In this document: piece after piece, positions 24,437-33,170 of the stretch
How the letters are laid out: every line of letters starts with the position of its first letter
Position numbering within the stretch: position 1 is the first letter of the stretch
Source of the DNA: CAWCQC01 sp963819905
GTDB taxonomy: Bacteria > Actinomycetota > Thermoleophilia > Gaiellales > Gaiellaceae
Length of the DNA: 64,000 bases
Direction: 5' to 3'
Assembly: GCA_963819905.1 (NCBI GenBank)
Contig: CAWFXP010000010.1
Span: 310,001-374,000, forward strand
Position numbers and translations under genes: made by a program
Notes under the pieces: generated by a model
Told to the model about the DNA's origin: nothing
Database searches by the model: none
Seen by the model: only the letters and a program-made list of their open reading frames with translations

Positions 24437-25572
24437 CGCCGGTCGGCCGCCATCGTCGCCTCGGCCTCGGGCTCCGGCCTCTGACCGTTCGCCGTCGTCG
24501 GCGTCAGCCGCTGCCGGTCGAGGTCGTCGAGCTCGTGGTCGATCTCCTCCTCGAGATCCTCTTCGAGCTCCTCGTCGGATACCCGCGGAATGTGCTTCAG
24601 CATCGCGAACGAGATCCCCTCTCGGGCCAGGAACAGGAGACCCAGCCCGATCCCGACCGACGCCTCGATCGCCTGGAGCCCGATGCCGTAGGCGAACCCG
24701 TGCCGGTACGCGACCCCGTAGGGCAGCAATGCCAGCGCCGTCGCCGCCTGGAAGAGGCCGACGCTCCCGGGCCAGAGCGGGAAGGCGAGAGCGACGTTCA
24801 CGACGAGCAGCACGAGGGCGGCTGCCGAGATCGGCGCATCGATCTGAAACGCCTTGAACGCGAGGTAGACGGCGAAGAGCTGCGCCGTCCAACCGAGGAT
24901 CTGAAGGAGCGCCGCGGCGATCGCCGGTCCGGGCGAGTGGAAGACATGGAGCCCGTCGAGCGCGATGCGCCAGAGCCGCCGCAGCCGCCCGATGCTCTCC
25001 ATCTCGGCATGGCCGGTCCGGCGGTGATGCCAGGCGAGAGCCAGCCCGCCGAGCAGGAGCACGCCGCCGACGGCGAGCACGATCTCGATTCCCGGAAGCG
25101 CCCAGTCCGGGATCTTGGCCGCGACGAGGACGTAGACGACGAGCCCGATCGTCGGGATCACGTCGAACAGACGGTGCGCGAAGGTCGACCCGAGTATGGC
25201 CGCCCACGCCGTTCGCCCGTCCGGCACGTGCCGGGCGAGCACCGCCACCCGAGCGACCTCGCCGACACGACCGGGCAGTACGGCGTTGCCGAGCAGGCCG
25301 ATGCAGAAGGCCGAGAAGACGTACCGATGCTTCAGATGGGGCGCCGGCAGAGCCTGGTTGAGAACGACGTGCCAGGCCAGCGACCGCACGACGACGGAGA
25401 CGAGGTTCGCACCGATCGCCGCCGCGACCCAGATCCATTCGACCTCCCTGAAGGCATCACCGATCACGCCGAGATCGGGGCCACGCCAGACGAGCACGCC
25501 GGTGACGAGGGCGACCGCGACGAGCAGGAGCGAGATGCGCCCGCGCCGAGTGTGGAGGAGCCACCGCCTCAC
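24433..25572 (-). CDS. Lysylphosphatidylglycerol synthetase-type flippase-like membrane protein
   Basis: 379 residues with about eight transmembrane helices. NAVLPGRVGEVARVAVLARH is the conserved loop of the UPF0104/LPG_synthase_TM family. LWPGSVGLFQAATALALLPYGV is the second family motif. The C-terminal 60 residues are an acidic cytosolic tail (SDEELEEDLEEEIDHELDD). Members translocate or synthesise modified lipids, often beside glycosyltransferases. It overlaps the GT4 gene before it and the glycerate kinase after it by four bases each. Confidence 0.85.
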   Translation of the reverse strand: MRRWLLHTRRGRISLLLVAVALVTGVLVWRGPDLGVIGDAFREVEWIWVAAAIGANLVSVVVRSLAWHVVLNQALPAPHLKHRYVFSAFCIGLLGNAVLPGRVGEVARVAVLARHVPDGRTAWAAILGSTFAHRLFDVIPTIGLVVYVLVAAKIPDWALPGIEIVLAVGGVLLLGGLALAWHHRRTGHAEMESIGRLRRLWRIALDGLHVFHSPGPAIAAALLQILGWTAQLFAVYLAFKAFQIDAPISAAALVLLVVNVALAFPLWPGSVGLFQAATALALLPYGVAYRHGFAYGIGLQAIEASVGIGLGLLFLAREGISFAMLKHIPRVSDEELEEDLEEEIDHELDDLDRQRLTPTTANGQRPEPEAEATMAADRR

Positions 25573-26714
25573 GGCGCGGCCGCCCCTGACGCCGGCAGCT
25601 TCCCGGTGAGCCCCAGGTAGATCGTCTCCAGCCGCTCGGCGATCCGGTCCCACGAGTACCGCTCCTCGGCCACCGCGCGGGCGCGGGTGCCGAGCGCCAC
25701 CCGCCTTGGCTCGTCCTCGAGCACCTCGATCAGAGCGGCTGCGAGCGCGCGCTCGTCGCCGGGTGGGACGAGGATGCTGGTATCCGTGGTCGCGACCTCG
25801 TCGTAGCCCGGGATGTCGGAGGCGACGACCGGCGTCGCGGCCGCGTAGGCCTGAGTCAGAACCATCCCGAAGCTCTCGCCCCCGATGGACGGCGCAGCCA
25901 GCACCTTCGCACGCGAGACCTCCTCCACGAGCGTGTCGGTGGGGACGATCCCGAGAATGTCGATCGTCGCTTCGTCCATGCCGAGCCGCCGCAGCAGAAA
26001 GCGTACCGAGAGCGGATCGGCCCCGATCAGGCGCAGTCGGGCGCCCGTCCTTCGTGCTACCTCCGGCCACGCGCGCAGCAAGACCGGCAGGCCTTTGCGC
26101 GACTCGTGACGGCCGATGAAGACGACGTGCTGCTCGCGACCATGCGGGTTGGGCGCAGGCGGCAGGGCAACCCCGTTGGGGACGATGTCGATCGGGCCTC
26201 CGATCCACGGCAGGGCCGCAGCGCGCGCTTGCTCGGACACGGCGATCTTGTAGTCGATCCGGTCGGTGAGGACGTGCCAGAAGAGGTGGCCCCAGAACCA
26301 CCACCGCCCACCGGATGCATGCGTGGTCATGACGACCGGGCACTCCGCCGCGTAGAGCGTGTACAGCGAGATCACCGGCGCATGCGGGTCGTGGAGGTGG
26401 ACGACGTCGAAACGCTCGTCGCGGAACACCCGCCTCATCCGCGGGATGGTGGCCGGGCTGAGGACGATGTTCGACAGCGATCCGTTCGCCGGCACGATCA
26501 CCGTTCGCCCGACGGGGATGACGTAGTCGGGAAGCGGCCCGTGGCGTCCCTCGCGCGGGTGCAGCAGGTGCGTGAAGCGGCCCGGCGGGTCGTTGCCGAT
26601 GACGATCTTCACGTCGTGGCCTCGAGCCATGAGCGCCTTGGCCTTGTTCTCGGCGTGCTCGACGACGCCGCCCCAGTACGACCAGGAGAACGGCACCACG
26701 ATGCCGATCTTCAT
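25569..26714 (-). CDS. Glycosyltransferase family 4 (PimA-like)
   Basis: 381-residue GT-B enzyme. The N-terminal domain has IGIVVPFSWSYWGGVVEH and HALMARGHDV-like spacing, then FDVVHLHDPHAPV. The C-terminal domain has VVFIGRHESRKGLPVLLRAW and the nucleotide-sugar motif PSIGGESFGMVLTQAYAA with its EX7E glutamates. The glycine-rich acceptor loop and overall layout resemble mycobacterial PimA/MshA-type mannosyl- or GlcNAc-transferases. The acceptor is likely a lipid given the flippase next door (inference). Its stop overlaps the flippase start. Confidence 0.9.
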   Translation of the reverse strand: MKIGIVVPFSWSYWGGVVEHAENKAKALMARGHDVKIVIGNDPPGRFTHLLHPREGRHGPLPDYVIPVGRTVIVPANGSLSNIVLSPATIPRMRRVFRDERFDVVHLHDPHAPVISLYTLYAAECPVVMTTHASGGRWWFWGHLFWHVLTDRIDYKIAVSEQARAAALPWIGGPIDIVPNGVALPPAPNPHGREQHVVFIGRHESRKGLPVLLRAWPEVARRTGARLRLIGADPLSVRFLLRRLGMDEATIDILGIVPTDTLVEEVSRAKVLAAPSIGGESFGMVLTQAYAAATPVVASDIPGYDEVATTDTSILVPPGDERALAAALIEVLEDEPRRVALGTRARAVAEERYSWDRIAERLETIYLGLTGKLPASGAAAP

Positions 26715-27388
26715 CGCACGTGGCTCCGGCCCTCGGGGCGCGCTCGGTAGGCCGCCGTCACCAGGCGTACGGCCTCGGCCGGTTCGTCCGTGACCGAAAC
26801 GATCTCGAGATCCGCACCCGAGATCGTTCCCTCGGCCAGGGCCCGTTCGCGAAGCCAGTCCAGCAGGCCGCGCCAGTAGCCGCTGCCGAGCAGCACGACC
26901 GGGAAATCGATCACCTTGTCCGTCTGTATGAGCGTCAGCGCCTCGAACAGCTCGTCGAGCGTCCCGTACCCGCCGGGAAGGATCACGAACCCGTCGGCGG
27001 CCCGGACGAACATCGTCTTGCGAACGTAGAAGTGGCGGAACGTGAGCGAGACGTCGAGGTAGTCGTTCGGGCGCTGCTCGTGCGGAAGCTCGATGTTGAA
27101 GCCGATCGACGTGCCGCCGCCCTCGCGCGCGCCGCGGTTTGCGGCTTCCATTAGCCCCGGGCCTCCGCCCGTCACGACCGCGAATCCGGCACCGGCGAAC
27201 AGCCGGCCGACCTCGACCGCAGCGCGATAGGCCGGATGATCGGGCCTGAGCCGCGCCGAACCGAAGATCGACACGGCCGGACGCGCGATGTCGGCGACGA
27301 CATCGAACCCGTCGAAGAACTCGTCGGCGATGCGGTCGACGTGCAGTCGCTCGTCGACGCTCTCGCCGGCCTGGGGCGGATTGCTCAC
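26711..27388 (-). CDS. LOG-family protein (TIGR00730, nucleotide 5'-monophosphate phosphoribohydrolase)
   Basis: 225 residues. VVTGGGPGLMEAANRGA and ILPGGYGTLDELFEALTLIQ (PGGxGTxxE) are the hallmark LOG motifs. The family hydrolyses the base-ribose bond of (cytokinin-type) nucleotides; the bacterial role is often purine nucleotide turnover. GTG 27388 is picked because TAGGAT lies seven bases upstream, overruling the longer open frame. It heads the operon LOG-GT4-flippase-glycerate kinase, in which every junction is a four-base overlap. Confidence 0.9.
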   Translation of the reverse strand: MSNPPQAGESVDERLHVDRIADEFFDGFDVVADIARPAVSIFGSARLRPDHPAYRAAVEVGRLFAGAGFAVVTGGGPGLMEAANRGAREGGGTSIGFNIELPHEQRPNDYLDVSLTFRHFYVRKTMFVRAADGFVILPGGYGTLDELFEALTLIQTDKVIDFPVVLLGSGYWRGLLDWLRERALAEGTISGADLEIVSVTDEPAEAVRLVTAAYRARPEGRSHVR

Positions 27389-27509
27389 CCGGCACATCCT
27401 AGGCGTGGGGCTCAAGTTCCCAGGTCAGCGGCCGATACCCACCTCGAGGGACTTCCTCTCCTCCTGCGGGCCGGGAGATGACGGCAATCACCCCTGACCG
27501 CAGCGGACT

Positions 27510-27540
27510 GGGCGGCGGCGCCCGCACAACGCCGCCGCCC
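27510..27540. promoter_or_regulatory. GC-rich hairpin upstream of add
   Basis: GGGCGGCGGCG and CGCCGCCGCCC form an 11-bp perfect stem with a nine-base loop, ending 12 bases before the -10 of the adenosine deaminase-like gene. It lies between divergent genes, so it is not a terminator for either; it could shield the add promoter from read-through or be a DNA-level site. The rest of the 27389-27564 gap shows nothing else clear. Confidence 0.4.
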
Positions 27541-27552
27541 GTCCTCTCCTCG

Positions 27553-27558
27553 TAGACT
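27553..27558 (+). promoter_or_regulatory. -10 element TAGACT for leaderless add mRNA
   Basis: TAGACT is followed by exactly six bases and then ATG 27565, with no ribosome-binding sequence between. It is one of the clearest examples of the leaderless layout in this window. Confidence 0.7.
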
Positions 27559-27564
27559 CGCTCC

Positions 27565-28593
27565 ATGAGCGGATCGCCGGTCGTCGAGCGGCTCCGAGCC
27601 GCGGGGCTCGCCGAGCTGCACACGCATCTCGGCGGCTCGGTGCATCCGGCAGTGATGTGGACGCTCGCACACGAGCAGGGCATCGCGCTGCCGGTCAAGG
27701 ACTACTGGGACTTCGAGAAGCTCGTCTCGATCGCCGACCCGCGAGGAGTCGACGGCCTGCCCGAGCTGGACGCCATCTACCGGTGGACCGAGTTGATCCA
27801 GTCGAGCCCGATCGCGGTGGAGCGCTCCGTCCACGGCGCGATCGGCGGCGCCTATCGCCGCCAGAACATCACGACGCTCGAGCTCCGCTTCAATCCGATG
27901 AAGCGAAACCGCGGCGGCGAGCGCGACCTCGACCACATCATCATGGCGGCCATCCGCGGGCTCGACCGCGCCGAGCTCGAGTACCCGCAGGTGCGCTGCG
28001 GTCTCATTCTCATGATGGATCGCACCTTCAGCTTCGACCAGAACGCGATCATCATCGAGAAGGCGATCCGCTACGCACCTCGGGGCATCGTGGGAATCGA
28101 CATCGCCGGGCCGCGCCCCGAACCGGGCCGCTACGCCTACGGCCAGCTCGCGCCGCTCGTCGAACGGGCGCGCTCCGCCGGTCTCGGGGTCACGATCCAT
28201 GTCGGCGAGGAAGGCGGCTCCGACGGCCTGGCGGAGATCGGAGAGGTCGTCGAGACGTTGCGTCCGCAGCGCATCGGTCACGGCATCCTGGCCGCGAAGG
28301 ACCGGGAGACGATGCGGCTTCTCCGCGACGCCGGGATCGTGCTCGAGATCTGCCCGACGTCGAACCTCCTCACCAAGGCGCTGACCGACGAGGACGCCCT
28401 CCGCGAGACCATCCGCACGCTGATGGATGCGGGCGTTCGCTTCACGCTCGCAACGGACGGGCCCGAGATGATGCACACCCATCTCTCCGACGAATTCGAG
28501 CTCCTCGAGCGCATCGGCGCGCTCGACGGCGACGAGCTCGTCGCCGTCAACGACCTCGGGCACGAAGCCGCGTTCCTACATCGAAGGGTGTAA
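27565..28593 (+). CDS. add: Adenosine deaminase-family hydrolase
   Basis: 342 residues, amidohydrolase barrel. Metal ligands in ELHTHLGGSV (HxH), the third His with catalytic Glu in TIHVGEEGG, RIGHGI, and the final Asp in ATDGPEM. The usual SLNTDDP is ATDGPEM here, and the family also covers adenine and aminodeoxyfutalosine deaminases, so adenosine specificity is not certain. YRRQNITTLELRFNPM and ICPTSNLLT support the ADA subfamily. The start follows the TAGACT promoter. It is the last gene before the lower-GC regulatory block. Confidence 0.85.
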   Translation: MSGSPVVERLRAAGLAELHTHLGGSVHPAVMWTLAHEQGIALPVKDYWDFEKLVSIADPRGVDGLPELDAIYRWTELIQSSPIAVERSVHGAIGGAYRRQNITTLELRFNPMKRNRGGERDLDHIIMAAIRGLDRAELEYPQVRCGLILMMDRTFSFDQNAIIIEKAIRYAPRGIVGIDIAGPRPEPGRYAYGQLAPLVERARSAGLGVTIHVGEEGGSDGLAEIGEVVETLRPQRIGHGILAAKDRETMRLLRDAGIVLEICPTSNLLTKALTDEDALRETIRTLMDAGVRFTLATDGPEMMHTHLSDEFELLERIGALDGDELVAVNDLGHEAAFLHRRV

Positions 28594-28654
28594 CCACCAA
28601 GTTAGGTCGGCTGAGGAATTGGCTAGCGGTGGGGTTCCTGAGAGCATCGCGCCC

Positions 28655-28924
28655 ATGGTCACGACGCACCCCCCCACCAAGTTCACGGAACGGCAGCGGC
28701 AGGTCATCCAGCTCATCGCGGAGGGCTGTTCCAACGACGAGATCGCAGAACGGCTCGGGGTCACGGCCCGGACGGCGAAGGCCCACTGTGACGGCCTGAG
28801 GTCGAAGCTCGGCGTCACCAGGCGGCGGTATATCCCTCTCGCCTACCGCGCCGTCACGGGCGAAGACCCGATGAGCCTCGGATCGCCGGTGTGCGAGCCA
28901 GGGACGTCGAGCGCTCGTCGATAG
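28655..28924 (+). CDS. Stand-alone LuxR/NarL-type HTH protein, 89 residues
   Basis: FTERQRQVIQLIAEGCSNDEIAERLGVTARTAKAHCDGLRSKLGV is a complete GerE-type HTH (about residues 9-55); there is no receiver or sensor domain. Single-domain LuxR proteins bind DNA constitutively or need a partner. The start is uncertain (ATG 28655; TTG 28619 is also open). It is followed by a perfect 13-bp hairpin and then a large LuxR-family regulator on the same strand. Confidence 0.78.
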   Translation: MVTTHPPTKFTERQRQVIQLIAEGCSNDEIAERLGVTARTAKAHCDGLRSKLGVTRRRYIPLAYRAVTGEDPMSLGSPVCEPGTSSARR

Positions 28925-28945
28925 GCGACCCGGGGATGACGGCAC

Positions 28946-28976
28946 CCCGTGCCCGCGGATTCACCGCGGGCACGGG
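28946..28976 (+). terminator. Perfect 13-bp hairpin after the small LuxR gene
   Basis: CCCGTGCCCGCGG, loop ATTCA, CCGCGGGCACGGG. It starts 21 bases after the small LuxR stop and precedes the large LuxR start by about 75 bases. It fits a U-less terminator and argues that the two regulators are separate transcription units. Confidence 0.75.
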
Positions 28977-29052
28977 CGTCCCCATGATGATCAACGGCCG
29001 GTTGCCCGATCTCGCGCTAACCTCATGCTCTCCGTCGCGACCACAACCCGGG

Positions 29053-31620
29053 ATGGAAGCGCGACAGCCCACACGGGTCCCTTCGCTGAGCCGGCGGCAC
29101 GTACCGCGTCCGCGTCTCACACGCGTGCTCGAAGCGAGCACGGCTCAGACGATCCTCCTCATCGCCCCGGCGGGCTTCGGGAAGACGTCGCTCGCCTGTG
29201 AATGGCTTGCCGGGCGGGAGAACGTCTTCTGGTACCGAGCGACCTCTGCATCGGCCGACCTGGCCGCCTTCTCGGTCGGCATCGCGGAGGTCCTAGCGCC
29301 GGTCGCGCCGGGAGCCGCGGAGCGGCTGCGACAGCGTCTCAGAGTCGGCGAGGTACCCGAGAAGGCAGCCCGTCCGCTCGCAGAGATGCTCGCCGACGAC
29401 CTCGTCGACTGGCCTTCGGACGGCATCCTCGTCATCGACGACTACCACCTGGTCGTCGACTCAGCTCCGGTAGAGGAGTTCGTCGACTGGCTGCTGACGC
29501 GTGCATCGCACTTGCGCGTACTCGTCACATCGCGTCGGCGGCCCGCGTGGGCGTCTGCCCGCAGAGTTCTCTATGGCCAGGTGACGGAAATCGAAAGCGA
29601 CCGCCTCGCCATGACCGATCGCGAGGTTAGCGCAGCGCTTGCCGAGCGACCAAGGGAAGCTGTCCGTACGCTTGTCTCACAAGCTGACGGTTGGCCGGCC
29701 CTGGTTGGTCTCGCCAGCCTTGCCTCAACGTCGGCGATTCCTACCGAGCATGTCTCACGCGAGCTGTTCCGCTACTTGGCCGACGAGGTCCTTCGCCAAG
29801 AGAGCCAAGAGATCCAGGACTTCATGCTGGTCGCAGCGATTCCACATTTGGTCAACCTCTCGATCGCACGCGATGTTCTTGGACTTGAGAATGTGACATC
29901 CGTGCTCGAGCGGCTGTCCAACGATGGACTGCTGCACGAATCAGGTTCGGGAAACCTTTCGTTTCACCCGCTGCTGCGAGACTTCCTGAACCAGAAGTTC
30001 CGAAACGCGCGGGCCGACGATCTTGCTCCGCTCACGCTAAGGCTCATCACCCACGCACGCGCGAACTGCGATTGGGACATGGCGTTCGACCTTGCCAGGC
30101 CGCCCCAGTACCTGGACCAAGCCCTCGCAATAGTCTCCGATGCGTGCGAAGACATGCTCGCGGGTGGTCGACTCGAAACACTTGAACGGTGGCTCGCTAC
30201 GTGCGGGCCGGGAACAATCATGAGCCCCGGGACAGTAATCGCAAATGCTGAGATCAAGATGCGTCGGGGGCTTCTAGCCGAGGCAGCGGCGCTAGCTGAG
30301 ATCGCGGTGGCGAAGCTGGAAGATGAACCGAGATTCAGCTCTCGTGCCTACAGCCTGTCGGGGCGGATCGCTCACCTTCGCTCATACGACCAAGCTGCTC
30401 TACATTTCCACAGACTCGCCCGCGACTCAGCTGAGACACCGGACGAGACAACCGCAGCCGTGTGGGGCATGATCCTCGCGGCTGCCGAGCTCGAGTCTGA
30501 CGATGCTGTTTCGTTTCTCGATGAACTCGAATCGGCGACGAGTGACGATATCGACCTCCGACTGCGCGCGGCGCACGGACGCACCCTCTTGGGTCGCGCT
30601 CACGGCTCCCTCGAGGGTGCCTGGGCATCACTTGAGCCCCTGATCGGGGTGCTCGACTACGCGAGCGACCCGATGATCAGGAGCAGCTTTCTCAGCTGGA
30701 CGTCGTTCGTGGGAGTTCTCGCAGGCAAGTACAAGCGAGCGGCGGCTATGTCACGGCGGGCTGAGGAGATATGCGAGCGTTATCGTCTCGGCCTCAACAA
30801 GCTCTACTGCACACTGACACGGTGCCACGCTCACGTCGGCGCTAGGGAGCTACGGGCTGCAAGATCAGGCATCGCAGCCATTGCAGACGACAGGATCGCG
30901 CTAGACGACCCGTACGTTCAAGCAACTCTGGCCGCGCTGAAACTCCGGCTTGCTTTCGCTGAGGGCCGAACGCAGGTGATCTCGTACGGAGTGACGTCGG
31001 TCGGAGAAGGAGCCGCGCCTGCAATCCGCGGCGAGCTTCTCGCTCTGGTAGCAATCGCAGCTGCCTCACGTGGCGATTGCGACGCCACACGTGGCTACGT
31101 CGCGGCGGCACGTGCGGCGACAAAGACGGCCGAGGTGCTCCACCTCGCCGATTATGCCGAGCTCATTCTCGACATCGTCGCCGGACATGGGCTTGCGCCG
31201 ACGCGGATCAGGGATCTTCTCCGTGAGTCTTCGTCACGCGGAGTAATCGACGCCTTCGTGACCGCCTATCGGGCGTGCCCTCTGCTGATCCAGCTCGCTG
31301 CCCAAGACGACGACGCACTCGCGATTGCCAAGCCCGTCCTCGTTGCGTCGGGTGATCTGGAACTTGCGCGCGCCGCGGGAATCAAGCTCCTTGACACCCC
31401 TTCTTCGACGGCGTTTGATGCTCTCAGCCCTCGCGAGAGAGAGGTCCTATTTCTCATCGCCGAAGGCTCATCCAACGCAGAGATCGCCCGTAGCCTTGTG
31501 ATCGCCGAGAGTACGGCCAAGGTCCACGTCCATAACGTGCTGACTAAGCTCGGTGTGCGAACGCGGCTTCAGGCTGCGTTGCTGGCTCGGGATCTCCCAA
31601 CGGAGACCTCGGCGAGCTAG
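29053..31620 (+). CDS. Large LuxR-family ATP-binding regulator (LAL/MalT-like)
   Basis: 855 residues. A STAND-type ATPase begins with Walker A LIAPAGFGKTSLACEWL near residue 40 and Walker B ILVIDDYHLV; VLVTSRRRPAW follows. The middle 450 residues are helical, TPR-like repeats as in MalT. The C-terminus is a GerE HTH (LSPREREVLFLIAEGSSNAEIA then STAKVHVHNVLTKLGV). LAL proteins activate transcription on binding a small inducer. The start is uncertain: ATG 29053 avoids low-complexity upstream codons. Its stop overlaps the HD-GYP stop on the other strand (CTAG). AT content is clearly above the flanks. Confidence 0.88.
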   Translation: MEARQPTRVPSLSRRHVPRPRLTRVLEASTAQTILLIAPAGFGKTSLACEWLAGRENVFWYRATSASADLAAFSVGIAEVLAPVAPGAAERLRQRLRVGEVPEKAARPLAEMLADDLVDWPSDGILVIDDYHLVVDSAPVEEFVDWLLTRASHLRVLVTSRRRPAWASARRVLYGQVTEIESDRLAMTDREVSAALAERPREAVRTLVSQADGWPALVGLASLASTSAIPTEHVSRELFRYLADEVLRQESQEIQDFMLVAAIPHLVNLSIARDVLGLENVTSVLERLSNDGLLHESGSGNLSFHPLLRDFLNQKFRNARADDLAPLTLRLITHARANCDWDMAFDLARPPQYLDQALAIVSDACEDMLAGGRLETLERWLATCGPGTIMSPGTVIANAEIKMRRGLLAEAAALAEIAVAKLEDEPRFSSRAYSLSGRIAHLRSYDQAALHFHRLARDSAETPDETTAAVWGMILAAAELESDDAVSFLDELESATSDDIDLRLRAAHGRTLLGRAHGSLEGAWASLEPLIGVLDYASDPMIRSSFLSWTSFVGVLAGKYKRAAAMSRRAEEICERYRLGLNKLYCTLTRCHAHVGARELRAARSGIAAIADDRIALDDPYVQATLAALKLRLAFAEGRTQVISYGVTSVGEGAAPAIRGELLALVAIAAASRGDCDATRGYVAAARAATKTAEVLHLADYAELILDIVAGHGLAPTRIRDLLRESSSRGVIDAFVTAYRACPLLIQLAAQDDDALAIAKPVLVASGDLELARAAGIKLLDTPSSTAFDALSPREREVLFLIAEGSSNAEIARSLVIAESTAKVHVHNVLTKLGVRTRLQAALLARDLPTETSAS

Positions 31621-33011
31621 GCGGCGCTCGCTTCGGAGATTGGTGCAAGCTCCGGGTGTGCCTGCGCTTCGAGGGCGAAGTCCGCCCGTGCGCCGCGCGA
31701 GTAGTTCTCGCTGGCCGTCGCGAGAATCGCGTCGAATGCGGCAACAACGTCCGCATCGAACTGCGTCCCGGCTGCCTGAGCAAGACGTTCGCGTGCGACG
31801 CGCGGCGGCATCGCATCGCGGTACGGGCGGTCTGACGTCATCGCGTTGTACGCGTCGGCGACGCAGATGATTCGCGAGATGACGGGAATCCGGTCACCCT
31901 TGATCCCGTCCGGGTAGCCCTGTCCGTCCAGGCGCTCGTGATGATGGCGGACGATCATCGCGATCTCCTCGTAGGCCTCGACGTTGGCGAGTATTCGTTC
32001 GCCGACGACCGAGTGCTCCTCCATCTTCCTGCGCTCTTGCAGCGTCAGGGGACCGTTCTTCTCGAGCACGCCGGGAGGCACTCCGATCTTGCCGATGTCG
32101 TGGAGAAGCCCTGAGAGGTGAGCAAGCTGCTGAGTCTCGGTGGCGAAGCCCATGCGACCTGCGATGTCCCGCGCGTAGATTGCAACCGCCGCGGAGTGAC
32201 CTGCTGTGTAGCGATCCCTCGCATCGAGCGTCGTCACGAGAGCGCTGGCGAAGGACAGGTTCGCACGCTCCAGGCGCTCGTTGACCACCGCCAGATCAGA
32301 CGCGAGCCGGCGCTGCTCCTGGTACATGGCGAAGAGCCGCTGCGCCGCCAGGGCCGGAAAGAGAAACAGCAGTGCTGTCCAGGGTGACAACTCCACGTAG
32401 GCCAGGGCCAGCGGGGCAACGACAGCGATGTAGAGAATCACAGAAGACGGGAAGACCGGGAGCGACGTTCTGAGGAAGTCCAAAGCGGCGCTGTTCCCGC
32501 GCACCCAGGTCGTCAACGCCGCAAATGACAGATCCAGAACTTGCAGCGTTACAGCACCGCAGACGGTCGCGATCGCGATCGAGCCGACGGTGCTGGAGGC
32601 AAGGTCGCCTGACCACACAGCAACGAGGCCCGTGATCGCGCCGCTGATGGCACGTGTACTCGTGTAAACCGCCCATTTCATTGGGGGCCGCACGTCGCCC
32701 AGCATGGAAGCTGCTCCTACCGCCATCGCCGCGATTGGCCCAGCCACGACAGCGGCAAAAAGCGTCGGCAGCAAGGAGATCGAGACCTGAACGGTTCTGT
32801 TAATCCAGATCCCGCCTCGTTCTGCCGCGATGGCGAGAACGGCAAGCGGGATGATCACCCAGAGAGGCGCACCGATCTCCCACGAGCTGAGTAGCCAGAC
32901 CGCCAGCGCGACGGAAGTCGCGGCTAGGCATGAAAGATACGCGACGATACGCCAGTTGGCGTCGTTCGACGGTTCCTCTTGATAGGTAACCCTTTCGGGG
33001 GATATACTCAC
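31617..33011 (-). CDS. Membrane-bound HD-GYP domain phosphohydrolase
   Basis: 464 residues. After a short N-terminus come about seven to eight hydrophobic helices (for instance LSCLAATSVALAVWLLSS and ILYIAVVAPLALAYVELS), forming a membrane sensor. An HD-GYP domain follows: ARDRYTAGHSAAVAIYARDI, LSGLLHDIGKIGVP (HD), RHHHERLDGQGYPDGI (GYP) and ICVADAYNAMTSDRPYR. Such proteins hydrolyse c-di-GMP or related signals in the cytoplasm. GTG 33011 is chosen because the longer frame runs antisense through the 28-residue peptide gene. The divergent start spacing is 34 bp. Confidence 0.88.
   Translation of the reverse strand: MSISPERVTYQEEPSNDANWRIVAYLSCLAATSVALAVWLLSSWEIGAPLWVIIPLAVLAIAAERGGIWINRTVQVSISLLPTLFAAVVAGPIAAMAVGAASMLGDVRPPMKWAVYTSTRAISGAITGLVAVWSGDLASSTVGSIAIATVCGAVTLQVLDLSFAALTTWVRGNSAALDFLRTSLPVFPSSVILYIAVVAPLALAYVELSPWTALLFLFPALAAQRLFAMYQEQRRLASDLAVVNERLERANLSFASALVTTLDARDRYTAGHSAAVAIYARDIAGRMGFATETQQLAHLSGLLHDIGKIGVPPGVLEKNGPLTLQERRKMEEHSVVGERILANVEAYEEIAMIVRHHHERLDGQGYPDGIKGDRIPVISRIICVADAYNAMTSDRPYRDAMPPRVARERLAQAAGTQFDADVVAAFDAILATASENYSRGARADFALEAQAHPELAPISEASAA
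32979..33008 (+). promoter_or_regulatory. Near-consensus sigma-70 promoter for the 28-residue peptide gene
   Basis: TTGATA (32979-32984), 18-base spacer, TATACT (33003-33008). This is the best -35/-10 pair in the window and lies inside the first codons of the divergent HD-GYP gene. Transcription from about 33015 would give a 30-base leader with a strong ribosome site. Inner ACCC/GGGG symmetry in the spacer could bind a regulator. Confidence 0.7.
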
Positions 33012-33045
33012 TGGGCCGTCATCTCCCGGGGGAGAGGAGTTCTGT

Positions 33046-33132
33046 ATGAGGAGATCCCTCATCCGCCTGGGGGTCCTGCTTGCATCCATGGCCTCGCTGG
33101 CAGTTCTCGTAGGCGGTTGGAAGAGCTGGTAA
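33046..33132 (+). CDS. 28-residue hydrophobic peptide gene
   Basis: ATG 33046 starts MRRSLIRLGVLLASMASLAV and continues with LVGGWKSW before TAA. Two arginines precede a roughly 18-residue hydrophobic core, then a short polar Trp/Lys tail: a single-span membrane peptide or a bare signal/leader peptide. GGAGAGGAG (33031-33039) lies six bases upstream, an excellent Shine-Dalgarno in a region where most genes have none, and a near-consensus promoter precedes it. Hairpins follow. No homology is claimed. It lies between an HD-GYP gene and a LuxR-type regulator, so signalling is a possibility. Confidence 0.65.
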   Translation: MRRSLIRLGVLLASMASLAVLVGGWKSW

Positions 33133-33170
33133 GTCCACAATCAAGGATGTAGTTAGCCATCGGCTAGGGG

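Noticed and set aside
27470..33034. Recurring GATGACGGC upstream of add, the LAL regulator and the HD-GYP gene
   Set aside because: Nine bases with different contexts and distances; no shared structure, so it is probably chance in GC-rich DNA.
33011..33140. Longer HD-GYP start at 33140
   Set aside because: The added 43 codons are antisense to the peptide gene, its promoter and ribosome site, and have no membrane or domain character.
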